Assembly: GCA_934163035.1 (NCBI GenBank)
Contig: CAKPJX010000004.1
Span: 34,592 to 98,591, forward strand
Source: an uncultured Bacilli bacterium
GTDB taxonomy: Bacteria > Bacillota_I > Bacilli_A > RF39 > UBA660
DNA length: 64,000 nucleotides
Direction of reading: 5' to 3'
Shown in pieces: positions 1 through 9,697 of this stretch. Positions within the stretch are counted from its first letter, which is position 1. Each line of letters starts with the position of its first letter. The translations under genes and the position numbers were made by a program. Under the pieces are notes generated by a model. It worked only from the letters and a program-made list of their open reading frames with translations, did not search any database and was not told the origin of the DNA.

Positions 1-95
1 GGAAAATAGAATAGGTAGTTTAATTTTATAAAGCCATAATAGTACTAAAAAAAGACACTTTAAATCATATAAAATGTAAATTTAGTAAATTAGGG

Positions 96-124
96 TTAAA
101 AAAATCATAAAAACGTGTTAAAAT
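96..124 (+). promoter_or_regulatory. Promoter for the Big_2/M23 gene
   Basis: A -35-like TTAAAA (96-101), a 17-bp spacer and an extended -10 TGt-TAAAAT (116-124) give a transcript start near 131 and a leader of about 30 nt before the ATG at 161. The -35 match is weak; the TGn and spacing match other promoters in this window. Confidence 0.5.
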
Positions 125-160
125 GAAATTAAAAGATAGAAGTAGAATAGGTGGGCTTTT

Positions 161-2473
161 ATGAAATCAAAATTATCAAATATTGGATCAAAGATAATGG
201 GCACTCTAATGGATATATTATTGCCACTTTTTTATCTATTTTGTTTTATCTGTATAATTGGTGGTGGACTTTACTATTATAATAAGCAAATAGAACAGCA
301 ACAAATGATTTTAGACATAGAAAAAAGAATTACTATGAGTCAACCAGGTACTGCAATTTCTCTACCTGTAAAAAAAGAATTAGAGGCTAGTAAATTAAAT
401 TATACAGTTCAAGACGATGATATAGCAGTAGTTCAGGATGATGGCACTTTAGTAGGCGTTGACGAGGGTAGTACCACTGTTACAATTGAAACCGAAGATA
501 AGTCTAAATCTCAAACTATTGTCGTTAGTGTAGGTAAAGATGCTATTGATGAGACCGAAGATAAGGGTGTTATTAATGATATGATAACAGATGGCAAAAT
601 TGAAAATAATGAAATAAAGCCAGAAGGTTTAGAGTTAAATACTCAAGAAATATCATTAGAATATGGTGATACTTATACTCCTGTTGCTGACATCATGCCA
701 AGAAAGATAAGTAACAGAAAACTTAACTGGGTAAGTTCTAATCCGGATCTAGTATCAGTTGATTCAAATGGACTAATAAGAATACTAAAAAATGCTAATG
801 GTATAGCTATTATAAGTGCTTCTCTTTTTAATAACTTGTATACAGCATTTATAAAAATATTTGTTAAACAAAAAATATATCCAGCTACAGAAATTAAATT
901 AAATAAAAATAATGTTGATATGAAGTATAATGAAAGTGTTAATCTTGAAGCAACAGTACTTCCTGATAATGCCAGTAACAAAGAAGTTAATTGGGCAAGT
1001 TCCAATCCTAATTTGGTATCCGTTGACCAAAGCGGTAAAGTAGTAGCAATAGCAAATGAAGATGGAACAGCAACTGTCACTGCAACAAACACAGATGGCA
1101 AAGTTAGTGCTTCATCAACAGTAAATGTAGAGAAGGTAGAAACTGTTATTCCAGCAAATGGTATAAAAATAAATAAGACAAGTTTAAAACTAGCCTATGG
1201 ACAAAGCTTTAATCTATCAGCTGAAGTAACACCATCTAATGCTAGTAATAAAAAAGTTGTTTGGTCAAGTTCAAATGCTGGATTAGTATCAGTAGATCAA
1301 ACAGGTAAAATAGCAGTTGTTGCTAACCAAAATGGTACAGCTACAATCACAGCTGCAACAGAAGACGGTAAGTATTCAAAAAAAGTTACTGTAACAACCA
1401 CTAGGGTTGCAGTTATACCAACAAATGTAAATTTAAATGTCACTAAAATAACTTTAAATAGTAATGCCTCTTATCGTTTCACTGCAACAGTTCTACCAGC
1501 AGATGCTGATAATAAGAGAGTAACTTGGAAAAGTTCAAATAATAAAATATTAACAGTTGATCAAAATGGGAATATTACTATTAATAAAAATCAAGATGCT
1601 AAAGTAGTGGTAACAGCCACCACCAAATCAGGTAATGTCTCTGCCAGTGTTGAAATTACAATAAAAAAAGTTGACGTTCCAGTAACCGGAATATCCGTAG
1701 ATAAAGCAAATATTTCAGTAAAGTATGGAACCACAGCTAAAATAACGACGACCGTCTATCCAGCAGAGGCCACTAATAAAAATGTTATATATAAAAGTAG
1801 TAATGCCAAAAAAGTAAGCGTAAATAAAAATGGTGTTGTAAAAGCAATTTCTAATTACAGTGGAACAGTTAAAGTAACAGTAACAACGAGGGATGGTAAT
1901 TATAAAAGAGTTGTAAAAGTTAGAATCATAGAAGATGAATCAAAAATCGTTAGGAAAGCAACCGGGTTCTGGTGGCCGATAGCCCCAGAACATAAATCCT
2001 TAGCATACCTTAATACTGGTAGATTGTATGCAAGTTCACACAGAGGGGTTGACATATCTGCACATTCTGGTGATAGTAAGGGTAAAATAAACGTCATAGC
2101 CAGTTATGATGGAGTAGTTGAGTATGCGTATAATGACATCCCACCAAAGTATGATAACTATTATGGAAAAAGTGGGGCAACAGCTTCTTGGATGCATGAT
2201 GGTTTTGGAAATTGCATCAAGATTAGACACACATATAATGGCAAAACAATTTATACGTATTATGCCCACCTAACTCAAAATATAAAAGTCAAGGCTGGGG
2301 ATAAAGTAGTTGCTGGTCAGGTGATAGCTACAATGGGTTCAAGTGGTAATTCAACCGGAACACACCTTCACTTTGAAACTAGAGTAGGTAGTGGTTCTAG
2401 AGATTATACTAGTAAGAACAACCCATTAAATTACATATCACCAAATAGTTACCCATCAAAAAGGATTAAATAG
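161..2473 (+). CDS. Membrane-anchored multi-Big_2 protein with C-terminal M23 metallopeptidase
   Basis: A 770-residue surface protein probably involved in cell-wall remodelling. One N-terminal membrane segment (about residues 18-40) has no cleavage site, so the rest should be extracytoplasmic. Residues about 45-590 hold roughly six bacterial Ig-like (Big_2) repeats, recognised by recurring W(K/S/A)SSN and V..G.V.A..NG.A.VT patterns. The C-terminal 150 residues are an M23/LytM peptidase: H627-x3-D631 and the H735-L-H737 motif provide the expected zinc ligands, with GSSGNSTGTHLHFE intact, so it should be active on peptidoglycan cross-bridges. The start is supported by AGGTGG six bases upstream. 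The next gene, 16 nt downstream, is a paralog sharing the anchor and first Big_2 repeats. The peptidase call is firm; the exact substrate is not known. Confidence 0.88.
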   Translation: MKSKLSNIGSKIMGTLMDILLPLFYLFCFICIIGGGLYYYNKQIEQQQMILDIEKRITMSQPGTAISLPVKKELEASKLNYTVQDDDIAVVQDDGTLVGVDEGSTTVTIETEDKSKSQTIVVSVGKDAIDETEDKGVINDMITDGKIENNEIKPEGLELNTQEISLEYGDTYTPVADIMPRKISNRKLNWVSSNPDLVSVDSNGLIRILKNANGIAIISASLFNNLYTAFIKIFVKQKIYPATEIKLNKNNVDMKYNESVNLEATVLPDNASNKEVNWASSNPNLVSVDQSGKVVAIANEDGTATVTATNTDGKVSASSTVNVEKVETVIPANGIKINKTSLKLAYGQSFNLSAEVTPSNASNKKVVWSSSNAGLVSVDQTGKIAVVANQNGTATITAATEDGKYSKKVTVTTTRVAVIPTNVNLNVTKITLNSNASYRFTATVLPADADNKRVTWKSSNNKILTVDQNGNITINKNQDAKVVVTATTKSGNVSASVEITIKKVDVPVTGISVDKANISVKYGTTAKITTTVYPAEATNKNVIYKSSNAKKVSVNKNGVVKAISNYSGTVKVTVTTRDGNYKRVVKVRIIEDESKIVRKATGFWWPIAPEHKSLAYLNTGRLYASSHRGVDISAHSGDSKGKINVIASYDGVVEYAYNDIPPKYDNYYGKSGATASWMHDGFGNCIKIRHTYNGKTIYTYYAHLTQNIKVKAGDKVVAGQVIATMGSSGNSTGTHLHFETRVGSGSRDYTSKNNPLNYISPNSYPSKRIK

Positions 2474-2489
2474 AAAAAGGAGTTTAGTT

Positions 2490-5300
2490 ATGAAATATGT
2501 AAGAGAAATAATTATAAGTGCTATTTTACCACTGTTCTATTTATTTTGTATTGTATGTATAGTAGGAGCAGTATTCTACTTTCATGCTAAAAATATTGAA
2601 CAGCAACAAATGATTTTGGAGATAGAAAAAAGATTAACACTAAATAGTACAGGTGATGTAACAACACTACCCGTTAAAGATAACATCGACAGTAGTAAAC
2701 TAACGTATACAGTTCAAGATGAAAATGTAGCTGTTGTCCATGATGATGGTACTGTAGTTGCCGTTGGTGAAGGAACCACTGCTGTTACAGTTGAAACAGA
2801 TGACAACTCTAAACTACAAACAATAGTAGTAAGTGTCGGTAAAGAAGCTATAAATGAAACTAAAAGCAACAAACAAGTTGATAATATTATCGAAGATGTA
2901 AATAAAGAAATAGAGGAGAGTACAAAGGTTGAAAAGGTACCAGTAACTAGCTTATCCTTAAATAAAGAAGAAGTTGCACTATCGTACAATGAAACTTTTT
3001 CACCTAGCGTTACAGTATTCCCAGATAATGCTAGCAATAGAAGAATAATTTGGACTAGTTCTAATCCGGATCTTGTTTCAGTAAGTGAAGACGGTGTAAT
3101 AAAAGCTGTAAAAAATGAGGATGGTATAGCAACTGTATGGGCAACAACAGAGAATAAACTTAATGCTATATCCTTAACGATTCCAGTTATAAGAAAAATA
3201 ATTGAAGCGATAGGAATAAAAATAGATCGACTATATGTCAATTTAAAGGCAAATGAAAGTACTAACTTAGTTGCAACTCTACTACCTTCTGGTGCTGTTA
3301 ATACTGGAATAGAATGGTCAAGTTCCAACCCAAATTTAGTAACCGTTGATCAAAATGGTAAAGTAACAGCTGTAGCAAATGAAGATGGTATTGCAATAAT
3401 TACCGCTGCAACTTCAGATGAAAAGCATAAAGCTATATCTACAGTAAGAGTGTCAAAAGTAGAAGAAAAAGTATCAGCAGAAGGTGTTACTTTAGATAAA
3501 AGCAGTATTCAATTGAAATATGGTGAAAAAGCTTATTTATCAGCAACAGTAACTCCACAAAATGCTACTAATAAATTACTAATTTGGACAAGTGATAATC
3601 CAACATTAGTTTATGTAAATATGTTTGGAAGAGTAAGAGCCTTAAGAAATGAAAACGGTTCGGCTACAATAACTGTAAGGACACTAGATGGTCTTCATAA
3701 AGCAACAGCAAGAGTTGATGTTATACAGGATTCAATAAAGGTTAGCAAAATAAATTTAAATAGAAAAACAGTAGATTTAAATATTGGTCAATCATTTCAA
3801 CTTTTTGCTAGTATACTTCCGTTTAATGCTACAGACAAAAAAATCATTTGGAAAAGTTCTAGTCCAAACTATGTACCAGTTGATGGAAACGGTTTAGTAA
3901 CAGTAAAAGATAATCAAACAGGATCAGCGATAATAACTGCAACATCAGAAGATGGTAGTATATCTTCATCAGCTCAAATAAAAGTTAAAAAAACAGATGT
4001 AAGTGTAACGGGAATACAATTAAGTAATACTAGCTACAATTTAAAATATGGTGAAAAAGCTACTATGGTTCCAAACGTTTTACCAGAAACGGCTAGTAAC
4101 AAACAAGTTACATATTCTAGTTCCAACCCTAAATTGGTTGCTATAAATTCAAATGGTGTAATAACTGTAATCAGTAATGAAAATGGTTCTGCCACAATAA
4201 CAGCAACTACAAAAGATGGCTCACATAAAGCAACAGCCCAAGTTAATGTTTCTAAAGTAGTAGTAGATAACGGAAAAGTAGAGCTAAGTGCCAGTGATAT
4301 CAGCTTAGCATATGGAGAAAAAAGAACTATAACAGCTAATAGATCAGTAACATGGTCTTCTAGCGATACATCAATCGCAACAGTAAATTCAAAAGGTTTA
4401 ATAACAGCTAATAAGAAAAAACTTGGTATAGCAACAATTACAGCTAAAAAAGGAAATATCTCTGCTAGCCTAAAGGTCCGTGTATATCCAAGTGGAAAAG
4501 CTGTTAGTTACAAAGCAACTTATAAAGGTTATAAAACGGGTATACTAATTAAAAATAGACAGAAGGCTGTATTGCAATCATTTGCGTTTGATGGTAATGA
4601 TATATATATAAGTCAACAGCAAGGAATCTATCAACCTGGAGCAACTCTATCAAAAATGACAAATCTTGTAACCCCAGTTACCAATTCAGCAATACTTAAA
4701 AACTACGACCATGTATCAAATATAAGTATTGAAACTACTAATAACGTAAAATACTTATGGACAGACTGTGGTAGTAAAAATGCTTGTCGTGTAAGACTTG
4801 ATGCTATAAGTTTTTCTAATCCGCCGGTTTTACAAAGTCCAGCCGCTGGTATATATGAATCTAATGGTCCTGTTGCTGTAGATAGTGACAATAGAATCTT
4901 CGCTATTTTAGCTGGCAATTCTAGAAAAACACATATATTTAAAATATATAATTTAGATGATTTCATTAAGAATGGAACTAAAGCTGAATTAGTATATGAG
5001 TTTACAGTAAGAAATCCTAATACCAACTATCATAGACAAGGATTTACTGTATCCGGAAATTATATATATGATTATGAGGGAAATAGATCAGACGGTCAAT
5101 ATCCAGCTGTCTTCTTGTCTACATTTTCTCTTCAAGGACAAAAAATCGTTAGCAGAAGAAAAATAGCATACCCTAACAACAAGTATTATTGGGAACCAGA
5201 AGGTGTAAAAATACGCAATGGCAAAGTATATATTGGTATGGGTGGACAGAATAAAGAAACAAATAAAAAATATGTAGCCCTATTCCAAATGAATCAATAA
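2490..5300 (+). CDS. Membrane-anchored multi-Big_2 protein with C-terminal putative beta-propeller
   Basis: A 936-residue paralog of the upstream gene. It shares the N-terminal membrane anchor (about residues 8-30), the juxtamembrane EQQQMIL.IEKR.T segment and the first degenerate Ig repeat, followed by about seven Big_2 repeats to about residue 665. The last 260 residues differ: QSFAFDGNDIYISQQ, a PVAVDSDNRIFAI strand pattern and WEPEGVKIRNGKVYIG resemble the TagC/helveticin J-like beta-propeller family. I infer a surface binding or carbohydrate-interacting domain and do not see catalytic residues. AAAGGAG lies 6-7 nt before the ATG and the gene is almost certainly cotranscribed with its neighbour. 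A strong hairpin follows. The Ig region is certain; the propeller assignment is tentative. Confidence 0.8.
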   Translation: MKYVREIIISAILPLFYLFCIVCIVGAVFYFHAKNIEQQQMILEIEKRLTLNSTGDVTTLPVKDNIDSSKLTYTVQDENVAVVHDDGTVVAVGEGTTAVTVETDDNSKLQTIVVSVGKEAINETKSNKQVDNIIEDVNKEIEESTKVEKVPVTSLSLNKEEVALSYNETFSPSVTVFPDNASNRRIIWTSSNPDLVSVSEDGVIKAVKNEDGIATVWATTENKLNAISLTIPVIRKIIEAIGIKIDRLYVNLKANESTNLVATLLPSGAVNTGIEWSSSNPNLVTVDQNGKVTAVANEDGIAIITAATSDEKHKAISTVRVSKVEEKVSAEGVTLDKSSIQLKYGEKAYLSATVTPQNATNKLLIWTSDNPTLVYVNMFGRVRALRNENGSATITVRTLDGLHKATARVDVIQDSIKVSKINLNRKTVDLNIGQSFQLFASILPFNATDKKIIWKSSSPNYVPVDGNGLVTVKDNQTGSAIITATSEDGSISSSAQIKVKKTDVSVTGIQLSNTSYNLKYGEKATMVPNVLPETASNKQVTYSSSNPKLVAINSNGVITVISNENGSATITATTKDGSHKATAQVNVSKVVVDNGKVELSASDISLAYGEKRTITANRSVTWSSSDTSIATVNSKGLITANKKKLGIATITAKKGNISASLKVRVYPSGKAVSYKATYKGYKTGILIKNRQKAVLQSFAFDGNDIYISQQQGIYQPGATLSKMTNLVTPVTNSAILKNYDHVSNISIETTNNVKYLWTDCGSKNACRVRLDAISFSNPPVLQSPAAGIYESNGPVAVDSDNRIFAILAGNSRKTHIFKIYNLDDFIKNGTKAELVYEFTVRNPNTNYHRQGFTVSGNYIYDYEGNRSDGQYPAVFLSTFSLQGQKIVSRRKIAYPNNKYYWEPEGVKIRNGKVYIGMGGQNKETNKKYVALFQMNQ

Positions 5301-5307
5301 TATAAAG

Positions 5308-5338
5308 ATAAAGAGTGAAGCATTGCTTCGCTCTTTAT
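5308..5338 (+). terminator. Terminator-like hairpin after the Big_2 pair
   Basis: A 14-bp stem (5308-5321 with 5325-5338, one G-U pair) closes on a 3-nt ATT loop. It ends in TTTATAT without a long U-run, so termination may be partial. It overlaps the predicted -35 of the next gene. Confidence 0.6.
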
Positions 5339-5362
5339 ATATTTAATGAAATATGTTACAAT
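5334..5362 (+). promoter_or_regulatory. Short-leader promoter for the HI0933-family oxidoreductase
   Basis: TTTATA (5334-5339), 17-bp spacer, extended -10 TGt-TACAAT (5354-5362). The start near A5369 coincides with the first base of AGGTGATATTATG, giving a leader of about 10 nt. The -35 lies in the descending arm of the upstream hairpin. Confidence 0.5.
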
Positions 5363-5378
5363 AGCACCAGGTGATATT

Positions 5379-6599
5379 ATGCAAAAAATCGTAATAATAG
5401 GTGGAGGAGCATCAGGCTTAACTGCTGCTATAAATGCTAAGAATGATAATAATGAAATAATTATTTTAGAACAGAATAGTACATGTGGTAAGAAACTTTC
5501 AATAACAGGAAATGGTAAATGTAACTATTGGAATATAGATCAAGATCTTTCTCACTACCACTCATATAATAACGAATATTTAAAAAATATTATAGATGCA
5601 GATATACAAAAATCAAGTCTAGATTTTCTGACTAATATTGGAATTGTTCCAAGGATAAAAAACGGTTATTACTACCCATCATCAAACCAAGCTAGTACCG
5701 TAGTATCATCACTTTTAATAGAAGCAAAACTAAAAAATATAGTTATTAAGACAAATAAACTTGTAGAAAAAATAGTAAAAGAAAATGAAAAGTTTAAAAT
5801 TATTTGTCAAGATGAAATAATAATATGTGATATCCTAGTAGCTTCAATGGGAAGTAATGCCTCAATTAATAAGCCATATAATGGTTATAAATTATTAAAA
5901 GGACTAGGACACACTGTTATAACTCCATTACCATCATTAGTAGGATTAAAATCAAATAAAAACTATTTTAAAGAGTGGAGTGGTATTAGAACAAATGCTA
6001 CAATATATCACTTGGAAGATAATGAAATAATAAATAGAGAAACTGGTGAAATTCAACTTACCGATTATGGAGTTAGTGGTATATGTATATTTAACCTAAG
6101 TGAAAAAATAAGTAAGGGACTAAATAAAAATAAGCAAGAAGAAATACTAATAAACTTCTATCCAGAAGTAAATACATCTTTTAGAGATTGGCTAGAAAAT
6201 AGAAATAATGAATTAAAAAACAGAAATATAATGGAACTATTAGAAGGAAGTCTTAACTATAAATTAGTAAAGGTCATACTAAAGGTAACTAAAATAGACG
6301 AAAACTTATCTTGGAAAGATATAGAAGAAGTTAAAAAGAAAGAACTAATAAGAAACTTAACAAATCATAAATTAGAAATAACTTCAACCAATTCTGAACA
6401 AAAAGCTCAAGTAATATCTGGAGGAATTCCACTAACAGAAATAAATTGTAAAACAATGGAATCTCTAATATGTAAAAATTTATACATAACAGGTGAAATA
6501 TTAGATGTAGATGGTGATTGTGGTGGCTATAACTTAGGCTTTGCCTGGATGAGTGGTATAAGAGCAGGTAAAAGTATTAGGGAGATGACCAATGATTAG
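5379..6599 (+). CDS. NAD(P)/FAD-dependent oxidoreductase, HI0933/BaiN (YhiN) family
   Basis: A 406-residue cytosolic flavoprotein. The Rossmann dinucleotide motif G8-x-G10-x2-G13 starts right after the N-terminus, followed by the family hallmark GKKLSITGNGKCN and a C-terminal FAD-binding segment (GEILDVDGDCGGYNLGFAW) near residues 370-390. Length is normal for the family. I chose the ATG at 5379 because AGGTGAT sits 4 nt upstream; an in-frame ATG at 5346 would precede the promoter -10 and has no ribosome site. The gene overlaps the next flavoprotein by 8 nt. The substrate is unknown for most family members; the related BaiN enzymes act on bile-acid intermediates, but nothing here supports that role specifically. 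Confidence 0.85.
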   Translation: MQKIVIIGGGASGLTAAINAKNDNNEIIILEQNSTCGKKLSITGNGKCNYWNIDQDLSHYHSYNNEYLKNIIDADIQKSSLDFLTNIGIVPRIKNGYYYPSSNQASTVVSSLLIEAKLKNIVIKTNKLVEKIVKENEKFKIICQDEIIICDILVASMGSNASINKPYNGYKLLKGLGHTVITPLPSLVGLKSNKNYFKEWSGIRTNATIYHLEDNEIINRETGEIQLTDYGVSGICIFNLSEKISKGLNKNKQEEILINFYPEVNTSFRDWLENRNNELKNRNIMELLEGSLNYKLVKVILKVTKIDENLSWKDIEEVKKKELIRNLTNHKLEITSTNSEQKAQVISGGIPLTEINCKTMESLICKNLYITGEILDVDGDCGGYNLGFAWMSGIRAGKSIREMTND

Positions 6600-8181
6600 A
6601 TTAAGACAAGTAAAAGTAGACATATTAAAAGATACAAAAGAAGAAATATTAAAAAAAGTCACAAGACAATTAAATATAAATAAAAGTGATATAAAAGACT
6701 TAAAAATTATTAAGAAGTCATTAGATGCCAGAAAAAAAGATCAATTGTTTTTCGTCTATGAATTAGATATAAGTACAACAAATGATGAGAAAATTGTAAA
6801 TGAAATAAAATCAAAAGATGTATTTATATCTAATGACAAACCATATGTCTTTGAAAAAACAGGTAATAAAAAATTAAATAATCGTCCTATCATAGTAGGA
6901 TCAGGACCAGCTGGACTATTTTGTGCTTATTTACTAGCAGAAAATAATTACAAACCTATTATTATTGAACGTGGTGAAAAAATAGAAGATAGGATTAAAA
7001 CAGTAGAAAAGTTTTGGAATACAAATGAGTTAAATGAAGAATCAAATGTTTCTTTTGGAGAAGGTGGTGCTGGAACATTTTCTGATGGTAAACTAAATAC
7101 GCTTATTAAGGACAAAGAAAAAAGAGGTCACAAGGCCTTTCAAATATTTGTTGAAAATGGAGCTAATGAAGAAATTTTATATGAACAAAAACCACATATA
7201 GGAACTGACAATTTAAGAAAAATAGTAAAAAACATTCGTAATAAAATTATTTCTATGGGTGGTGAAATTCTATATAACACCAAATTAACTGATATTGAGA
7301 TAGAAAATAATAAGGTAAAAGCCATAAAAGTTAATAATAATAGAATAATAAAAACAGATATCCTAGTTTTAGCAATAGGTCATAGTGCTAGAGATACTTT
7401 TAAAATGCTTTATGAAAAGGGATTAACTATAAAAAATAAACCATTTGCTGTAGGTGTTAGAGTAGCTCATAAACAGAGTATAATTAATGAAAGTCAATAT
7501 AAAAAATTTGCTAAATACTTACCACCAGCTAGTTATAAATTAACTTACCAAACCAAAGCCAGAAGAGGTGTTTATTCATTTTGTATGTGTCCAGGTGGAT
7601 ATGTAGTAAATGCCTCTAGTGAAAAAAATAGACTAGTTGTAAATGGGATGAGCAACTATAAAAGAGAAACACCTATTGCAAATAGTGCCATTGTAGTTAC
7701 AATCTCAGAAAATGATTATGGAACTAATCCCTTAGCCGGTATAAAGTATCAAGAACAGTTAGAAGAAAAAGCCTATATAATAGGAAAGGGACAAATACCA
7801 ATTCAGTTATATAAGGATTTTAAAGAAGAAAAGAAAACTACAAGTATTAACGAAGAAAGTATTGCAATAAAAGGTCACTATACTTTAAGTAACTTAAATT
7901 GCCTCTTGCCCAAATATATATCAGATTCCATCAAAGAAGCAATGCCTTTTTTCGGTACAAAAATAAAAGATTTTGATGGAGATGATACCGTTATGCTAGG
8001 TTTAGAGAGCAGGACCTCATCACCGGTGAGAATAGTAAGAGACGAAAATTATATATCAAATATTATGGGAATTTACCCATGTGGTGAAGGTGCCGGATAT
8101 GCTGGAGGAATAACATCATCAGCAATAGATGGAATAAAAGTAGCAGAAGCTATAGCTAAAGTATATAAGGAGGTAAAATAA
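6592..8181 (+). CDS. FAD-dependent dehydrogenase, COG2509-type
   Basis: A 529-residue flavoprotein with an N-terminal ferredoxin-like appendage (about residues 1-95, containing KKSLDARKK, typical of this family), then a Rossmann motif G103-S-G105-P-A-G108, a FGEGGAGTFSDGKL segment and a C-terminal CGEGAGYAGGITSSAIDG FAD motif. The family is widespread and functionally undefined; an oxidoreductase role is inferred from the folds. AGGGAG is placed 7 nt before the ATG inside the end of the preceding gene, indicating translational coupling. The stop codon TAATG overlaps the start of the MYG1-like gene by one base, so these three genes form a tight operon. Confidence 0.85.
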   Translation: MIRLRQVKVDILKDTKEEILKKVTRQLNINKSDIKDLKIIKKSLDARKKDQLFFVYELDISTTNDEKIVNEIKSKDVFISNDKPYVFEKTGNKKLNNRPIIVGSGPAGLFCAYLLAENNYKPIIIERGEKIEDRIKTVEKFWNTNELNEESNVSFGEGGAGTFSDGKLNTLIKDKEKRGHKAFQIFVENGANEEILYEQKPHIGTDNLRKIVKNIRNKIISMGGEILYNTKLTDIEIENNKVKAIKVNNNRIIKTDILVLAIGHSARDTFKMLYEKGLTIKNKPFAVGVRVAHKQSIINESQYKKFAKYLPPASYKLTYQTKARRGVYSFCMCPGGYVVNASSEKNRLVVNGMSNYKRETPIANSAIVVTISENDYGTNPLAGIKYQEQLEEKAYIIGKGQIPIQLYKDFKEEKKTTSINEESIAIKGHYTLSNLNCLLPKYISDSIKEAMPFFGTKIKDFDGDDTVMLGLESRTSSPVRIVRDENYISNIMGIYPCGEGAGYAGGITSSAIDGIKVAEAIAKVYKEVK

Positions 8182-9098
8182 TGTTAACATTAACAACTAA
8201 TATAAAAGAAGCAAGTTGTATTACTCACTGTGGTAAAATGCACGCTGACGAAGTTTTCGCAACAGCATTTTTGGAATTATTAAAAGAAAACATAGTAGTA
8301 ATAAGAGTTCCATCAGTTGACTTTAACAGTATAAGAGAAGATGCAATTGTCTATGATATAGGTTTAAAAGAATTTGATCATCATCAACCAGATAATAAAA
8401 AAAGACCAAATGGAATACCATATTGTTCATTTGGTCTATTATGGAAAGAATTCGGAAGAAAGTATTTAAAAGAAAACAAAATAGATGACTATGAAGATGT
8501 ATTTGAAAGATTTGATAAAGACCTAGTAGAACAAATAGATGCTGATGATAATGGTATATTTCCTAAAATAGAAGCTCAGTGTAAAGTAAAAACACTAAGT
8601 AGTATTATAGACTTGTTTAATCCAGGTTATGACTCCAATGAAGATGAATCAAAACAATTCAAAAAAGCCGTCTTACTAGCTAAAGAAATAATAGAAGAAG
8701 AATTATCAAATATAATAGGTAAAGTAAAAGCTAAGAAAAAAATAACCAATATAATTAAAAATAATAATGAAGAAATCCTAGTATTAGATGAATATATTCC
8801 ATATTTAGAAACTCTATTAGAACTAGATCCAGAAGAAAAGATTAAACTAGCAGTCTTTCCAAGTAATAGAGGAGGGTATAATGTAAAGACTATACCCAAG
8901 AGTATAACTGATCAAACATACAGGGTACCATTTCCTAAAAATTGGGCAGGTCTAACAGATGAAGACCTTGAAAAAGAAAGTAAAATTAAAGGTGCTGTGT
9001 TTTGCCATAACAAACTATTTATCGCAACAGCAAAAGATAAAGATAGTGCTATAAGATTGGCAAAAAAAGCTCTTGATATATATAAAAATATTGACTAA
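8181..9098 (+). CDS. MYG1-family (UPF0160) putative metal-dependent hydrolase
   Basis: A 305-residue protein with the MYG1 signatures: THCGKMHADEVFA near residue 15 and YDIGLKEFDHHQPD near residue 60, which hold the Asp/His metal ligands shared with DHH phosphoesterases, and a C-terminal VPFPKNWAGL segment. The eukaryotic member is a nucleic-acid exonuclease; bacterial members are uncharacterised, so a nuclease or phosphoesterase role is inference. AAGGAGGT lies 9 nt upstream and the ATG overlaps the previous stop (TAATG). Length is typical. It ends the operon of two flavoproteins; a functional link with them is not obvious. Confidence 0.82.
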   Translation: MLTLTTNIKEASCITHCGKMHADEVFATAFLELLKENIVVIRVPSVDFNSIREDAIVYDIGLKEFDHHQPDNKKRPNGIPYCSFGLLWKEFGRKYLKENKIDDYEDVFERFDKDLVEQIDADDNGIFPKIEAQCKVKTLSSIIDLFNPGYDSNEDESKQFKKAVLLAKEIIEEELSNIIGKVKAKKKITNIIKNNNEEILVLDEYIPYLETLLELDPEEKIKLAVFPSNRGGYNVKTIPKSITDQTYRVPFPKNWAGLTDEDLEKESKIKGAVFCHNKLFIATAKDKDSAIRLAKKALDIYKNID

Positions 9099-9136
9099 TA
9101 ATAGCATAAAGCTTATTATAATATAAGAGGTGTTAT

Positions 9137-9697
9137 ATGTATTACAGTAAAAGAAAAAGCATTATTAAAAATCTTATTTCCATAGTTATAATTATATTAA
9201 TTGCTCTATATGCAACACATCATATATATTATAAATTTAAAGATGTAAAAAATGTTGACTATAGTTCTAAATCATTAGATATAATTTTTCATTCTGAAGA
9301 TGGAGATAGAGTAACCCTAGAAAAAGCTACCCCAGTTACTGATGCAGTTGGCTTATCATCAAACGCTTATACACTAAGTATTAAAAATAACTTAACGGAA
9401 GATGTAACTTATGAGTTAAAATTACATGATGATGTAGAAAAAACAATTGAAGATAACTGTTTAGATAATATTATTCCAAAAGAATTAATAAGAGTCTCAA
9501 TAAAAAAGAATAATGAAAAGGCTAAGATATTTACTTTATCAGAACTAGAAGATAGTAACTTAGATGTTGAAAAAATGAAAGCCTTAGAAAAAGTTGACTA
9601 TAGTATTAGACTATGGGTTGCAACATCCCAAACACCAGTTGCTAAAGATTCCCATTACCATGGAATAATAAAAGTTGTTGAGAAAGAGGTCGAATAA
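9137..9697 (+). CDS. Small membrane-anchored protein of unknown function
   Basis: A 186-residue protein with one N-terminal membrane helix (about residues 12-30) after a basic cytoplasmic tail (YYSKRKSIIK), so the beta-rich remainder should lie outside the cell. It has no recognised domain; the pattern TLSIKNNLTEDVTYELKLHDD resembles an immunoglobulin-like or DUF-type extracellular fold. TATAAT at 9117-9122 lies just before AGAGGTG (9127-9133), so the leader should be under 12 nt. A TTGACT at 9091 would give a 20-bp spacer, which is too long to trust. It is coupled to yceD through TAATG at 9695-9699 and so may be expressed with L32. Confidence 0.7.
   Translation: MYYSKRKSIIKNLISIVIIILIALYATHHIYYKFKDVKNVDYSSKSLDIIFHSEDGDRVTLEKATPVTDAVGLSSNAYTLSIKNNLTEDVTYELKLHDDVEKTIEDNCLDNIIPKELIRVSIKKNNEKAKIFTLSELEDSNLDVEKMKALEKVDYSIRLWVATSQTPVAKDSHYHGIIKVVEKEVE

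Noticed and set aside
673..1101. Long antisense open frames inside the Big_2 genes (also 2714-3328) and inside the giant adhesin (11346-13902)
   Set aside because: They are opposite to well-supported repeat proteins, have no ribosome sites or recognisable domains, and arise from the repetitive composition of the sense strand.
161..5300. Repeat array resembling tandem DNA repeats or CRISPR
   Set aside because: The periodicity is about 80-90 codons of divergent Ig domains in frame, not short identical DNA repeats with spacers.
9091..9122. TTGACT...TATAAT as a full promoter for the 9137 gene
   Set aside because: The spacer is 20 bp, while all other promoters here have 17; only the -10 is retained as credible.
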